NCBI RefSeq assembly: GCF_028769735.1 | Contig: NC_088170.1 | Coordinates: 48,021,585-48,085,584 of the forward strand | Origin: Zonotrichia leucophrys gambelii | Taxonomy: Eukaryota; Chordata; Aves; Passeriformes; Passerellidae | Direction of reading: 5' to 3' | DNA length: 64,000 bases | Part shown: in pieces, positions 60,001 through 64,000 of the stretch | How positions within the stretch are numbered: position 1 is the stretch's first letter | Layout: every line of letters begins with the position of its first letter | Notes under the pieces: generated by a model | Database searches by the model: none | What the model was told of the DNA's origin: nothing | Seen by the model: the letters and a program-made list of their open reading frames with translations, nothing else | Made by a program: the position numbers and the translations under genes

Positions 60001-62790
60001 CAAGGGACCCATTCTTTAATAGTGCCAATGTTTCTGCAGCTCAAAGAAACCTCTTTGGGGAGCTGTTTTTCTTTTTATAAAGTAACAAAGAAAGAGGGAG
60101 ATCATAGCTAAATGCAGGGAGACTCAAACCCAGCACAGTAGGTTATATGTTGTCTTCATGTTTTCTGCTAAAAATGAGTTTTTCAGTCTGCCAGGCTGTA
60201 TTAGTTTTTTGTTCTAATCACATTTACGTACACTCTCATGCTCTATTTTATCTCCCAACCCCTTTATATATAGTGAAAAGCAGGCAAGTTTTCTTCACAG
60301 GTTTTGGTATGGGTGTAGACTACCATGCTGTCCTGGGACAGACTGCACCCTAGAGCAGGTCTGCTGGAAAGTTCTGGATGTAATGCCTTCCTTTGGATAC
60401 AGTCAGCAATTTCAGAGGGTGACACCACCAAAATCAATCCTTGGAAAAGGCCAAAGCAGTTCACTTTGGGTGCTACATGCCAGTGAAGAGTCCAGTATGG
60501 GGAGCAGAAATAAGTGCAAAGATCTCTGCTGCTTTTGCACACAGAAGGTTACTTGGGTCTCTTCCCAAAGCACAGTCAGGGATCCAAAGCAGTGCATGGA
60601 AAGACTGCAGGCAAGTCAGGCATGAAGCTGGGAGTAGAAGCCAAGATCTATTGCAAGTTCCATGTTGCTCCAGTATTATCTATCCCTAAGCACATCTCTC
60701 TAATGGGCACTTCCAGCCAAAAAGTCAGCTGCCCTCTCGGTGGTATTTTGTGCTTAGCAATAGGGGTTTTGTTGGTCATTTAAATGCTACAGTTCCAAGT
60801 CCTTAAACACACTTAGCAGGTTCTGAATCTCTCTGTTTCTCAGCCAAATGGCATTTTGAAAAGCATTAAGTTAAGTAGCCTCCTACAATAATTTTGCATT
60901 CCCTCTTTGAGCTTTCTGTACCAGAGCCCACTTTGAATATATTTCTGTATTGATTTTGGTATTCTGCCATTCTCACCATTTTGTTCTGGATTTTTCTGAT
61001 GAAGCAGTTGCTCATTCAGATGTGTGTTCAGAGGGGAATTGGCTCCATGTGCCCCACGCTTTCCTCCCACTCTCCTTCAGAGGCCAGATAGAAAGTTAGT
61101 TCCTGGCCACAGGTAGGGACAACTGGGAGTGGATGGGAGGTCCCCCAGCTGTTGAATCCTTTAGCATTGGCATTCCCCTACCCAAAAAGACCCTAGAAAC
61201 TTCATATAGAGAAAACATGGAAAGTTTTAGCTTTAGAGACAACTTTCCAGGGCAATCGAAATAGGTCAAATTAATGGACAGCAGCAAAAACTCCAATGCA
61301 GTGATTTTCGTAATTAAGCACCAGCATCGGAAGATTAGCACAGCCGTGGTCACTAGTCCTAGATACTCTAATGTGACCAGAAGAGGAACAAGCAGATGCA
61401 AGAAAACCACAGCATTCTGATGGGCTGTTTTTGCAGCATGGCCTCCTCTGGTCACCGAGTGCAGTGATGAAGTAGCACTCAGTCATGTTTGGAAATCAGC
61501 AGAAGCAGTGACCACTAGGTCATGTGCTCAGGTCTTATCAGCCCTAGAGAATGAAAAGCTGGGCTCCTGAGATTTGTCTCACCTCAGTAAGATTGCCCGC
61601 CTGACCAGACTTTGAAAGCTACTTCCCAATAGTAGATGTTCAGTCTGAGCCATCATGGCCTGGTTTTTGAGGAACTTGCTCTAGTCAGTGTTGAGGGGGA
61701 ACTTGCAAAGAGGATCTTCAGCCTTTACTTGCCTGTCTTGAGACCCAGATCTGCATGATGCAATGGAATGGAAGGGCAGAGTTTCTGACAAGCCGAGCTT
61801 CTGGCACACCCTCCCTTTAGCTCAGCATCTTTCTCACAAGCCAGTGTGCAAAAAACTGTGCAAAACCCAAGGCACAGACATAATCACAAAGGGTTTTTTT
61901 TTAAAGTCGCTTTCTGTAGCATCATTTCTAGAATCCAGCTACAGCTTTGTATGGTGTGACATGCAGAGTATTTCCTGAGAGTTATTTACTAAAATGTGGG
62001 GGTGTGCTTTTCAGCTCCTTGATACCTGCCCGGAGAATAGGCAGGTAAACAAGTGTTTACTTCCACACATTCCCAGCTGGATCTAAGTGTGGGAGCTTCC
62101 AAATGCAGCTTTGAATTTTCAAATTAGAGGTGATGCAGTATGTGAGTGGGCAAGAACAGGGATGAGAACACAGGTTACACTGAGTTCTGTGCAGGTGTTG
62201 CTTCTCACACGAGTTTCATATCTACCAAGGATGCCACATTTGGCTAATTTAGTCCTGCATTTTTCACTTGTCCCTCCATGGTTTTCTTTAGAGGAAAAGA
62301 AACCTGACAGTAGCTGCCAGGTAACTCACAGTGCTGGGGTTAGTGTGTGGAGGGGGTGGGGGTGGTGTTTCTGAACAGCCTGACTGCTGCCTCAGGTAGA
62401 GTACCAATTTGAGTCCTGCAGGCAAGTCCTGTTCCACCCCTCCTCTGGTCCCTCCTACCTGCGTGAGGAGAATCACCTCTGAAAAAATTCAGTGGTTTTA
62501 AACAGAAGAATGGAAAATTAAAGAAGACACTTTTGGACAGAATGCTATTTCAGTTATTTTCAGCCAAGTCAGCCACGGTCATGTTTGGAATTGAAGCCAT
62601 CAAATATTCAATAGGAAAAATAATGGGTGTCTTGCACTGCTTTTTCTTGTGGGATTTCATCAAAGGCTAAACCAAATAATATCATTATTGTTAATGTTAA
62701 TGAGTTAGACTAAGTGGCATTTAATTTGTCTTCTCATGAAACAAAGCAAACTTTAAATCTATGGACAGTCCATTTTGTCTCGCAGACACA

Positions 62791-62796
62791 CAGGAC
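62791..62796. repeat. Target-site duplication, left copy (CAGGAC)
   Basis: CAGGAC lies directly before the solo LTR and is repeated exactly after it at 63161-63166. Six bases is the duplication length typical of class II (ERVK-like) retroviral integrases. Confidence 0.85.
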
Positions 62797-63160
62797 TGTG
62801 ACAGTGTTCACAGGAGTTTTTGGAAGAGGAAAGAGACGAGAATGTTGACTCTATGTCAGCTTTATGATATATATATTACATTATAACTAACTAAAAAGAA
62901 TAGAAGGAAATGTTTCTTCAGAAAGCTAACTAAGAATAGAATAGAATGAATAACAAAGATCTGTAGCTTAGACAGAGAGTCTAAGCTAACTAGTCTGTGG
63001 TTGACCGTTAATTGTAAACATTCAAGATGGACCAATCAAAAATCCACCTGATGCATTCCACAGCAGCAGATAACCATTGTTTACACTTTGTTTCTGAAGC
63101 TTCAGCTTCTCAGAAGAGAAAAAATCCCTAAAGATTTTTAGTGAAAAGATATCTGCGACC
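62797..63160 (-). mobile_element. Solo LTR of an avian endogenous retrovirus (ERVK-like)
   Basis: The 364-bp segment matches an LTR family I remember as widespread in passerines, read here in reverse. On the + strand the signatures are 'gagacgagaatgttgactct', 'ttatgatatatatattacat', 'gcattccacagcagcagata', 'accattgtttacactttgtt', 'gaagcttcagcttctcag' and the end 'gatatctgcgacc'. In element orientation it starts GGTCGCAGATA, where TGTCGCAG is expected (first T changed to G), and ends GTCACA. The exact 6-bp flanking duplication shows both ends are intact and that it became a solo LTR by recombination. No gag, pol or env remains. Confidence 0.88.
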
Positions 63161-63166
63161 CAGGAC
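63161..63166. repeat. Target-site duplication, right copy (CAGGAC)
   Basis: Exact partner of the copy at 62791-62796; together they delimit the insertion. Confidence 0.85.
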
Positions 63167-64000
63167 CTTTAGGGGAAATGGCACTGGAGAGAGACTCACT
63201 GCCTATGGGGGACGGGAGGACCACCCCTGCCATAGGATGATAATTTTTAAAAAGTCTAACTTCATGCTGTTTGCCCATTAGTCTGTGTGAGAGTGGTGCT
63301 CCCTCAATTTCCACTGCGTCACTTGCTTTGCATTTGGTTGGAAATTCTTAATCTGGAGCTCATTCTACTGCAAATCTTTATTATGCAAAATTCCCCCCTG
63401 ACGTTTGTCTCCTCATCAGTCAGGTCCTGAATGCAGATTGCAGTTCTGTCTGCAGAGTTACTCAAGACCCTTTTCCATTTTAATAAGTGTTGGATATCCC
63501 AAGAGACTGGTAGACAATGGAGATTATACAGTACTTGTCAAACCTGCTGCTGTGCCTTCTTTGAAATACCCCAAAATGGAGGCAAAGAGGTAAAAGTTTT
63601 CTACTTGCCTTGTCTTCTTTTTCTTTTGGTACAATTACTGTGTGAGTCATACAGTGTTAAGAATATTTTGAAGGGGAAAGCTGATTATTAGGTGCATAGC
63701 AAGAATGAATCATACTTACTGGAAAAATCATTTTCCCCTTATTTTTGTGCCACATTACCCAGGCCGTCAGTTACTGGAAAAATATAAATCCCTCCCTGAT
63801 ACAGAAATTTACCATAGGTTGAAGTTTCTTATGGGAGAAAACGGCATGAACACCTTAGTGATTTTATAAGTAGGTGAGATTTCAATGACAGGATAATGAT
63901 ATCAGCTATTATAGATCTGCAGGGAATTGACATGATGCTGCTGGCTCTAGTTATAAATGTTTTCTAGTCACCTCTATTCCAAGAAGCACCTTGCAACTTC
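63167..64000. other. Unique non-coding DNA to the window edge
   Basis: No exon, repeat or RNA gene was recognised. The open frames at 63.4-63.7 kb (62 and 86 codons) overlap in different frames and lack domains. Confidence 0.5.

Larger units (their letters stand above)
54680..62790. other. Presumed intron DNA
   Basis: No exon was recognised. It contains two small tandem duplications (55.95 and 56.97 kb). The longest frames (about 100-120 codons) show no recognisable protein. No mobile element was seen up to the solo LTR. Confidence 0.45.

Noticed and set aside
1..64000. tRNA, rRNA, CRISPR array, operon or phage features
   Set aside because: No cloverleaf with A/B boxes, no rRNA sequence, no regularly spaced repeats and no bacterial-type gene density were seen. 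The window is a vertebrate nuclear segment.

Overview
The window is a stretch of vertebrate nuclear DNA, most likely from a songbird (passerine). It has vertebrate traits: AT-rich, CpG-depleted, short closed reading frames, no long coding region. The mobile elements are avian. There are five CR1 LINE fragments with the CR1 3' signature (the 'cccttccaac...attctatgactctatgat' end), two LTR fragments of the bird ERVL type, and one complete solo LTR of a family I remember as common in passerines, still flanked by a 6-bp target-site duplication. Family names come from memory; no repeat database was searched.

Layout. 1-10.1 kb: unique non-coding DNA with a cluster of strong inverted repeats at 3.43-3.55 kb, paired 14-bp palindromes at 4.55 kb and a possible poly(A) site near 8.05 kb. 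10.1-10.45 kb: a small CpG-rich patch with a CTCF-like core. 12.5-17.8 kb: a repeat-rich zone (ERVL-type LTR, two CR1 fragments, a long perfect hairpin at 16.15 kb, a second LTR). 17.8-36.3 kb: mostly unique DNA with one CR1 fragment and a complex AT-rich block at 29.7-30.4 kb that may be a conserved non-coding element. 36.38-36.95 kb: the only convincing gene part, a CpG island with a full CRE (TGACGTCA), a short 5' leader, an ATG with an upstream in-frame stop, seven codons (MFGTESS) and a GTAAGT donor. 36.95-64 kb: no further exon recognised, as expected of a long first intron. It holds two CR1 fragments, a pre-miRNA-like hairpin at 54.6 kb, a GC-rich palindrome at 45.7 kb, a G-quadruplex motif at 40.4 kb and the solo LTR at 62.8-63.2 kb.

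Interpretation. The simplest reading is the promoter and first coding exon of a + strand gene with a large first intron running off the right edge. The 36 kb to the left is either intergenic or upstream introns of a longer isoform. I could not name the gene from seven residues. No tRNA, rRNA, CRISPR array, prokaryotic gene or intact viral gene was seen. I found no new multi-gene system. The most unusual signals are the inverted-repeat hairpins, each much longer than chance predicts at such short spacing.
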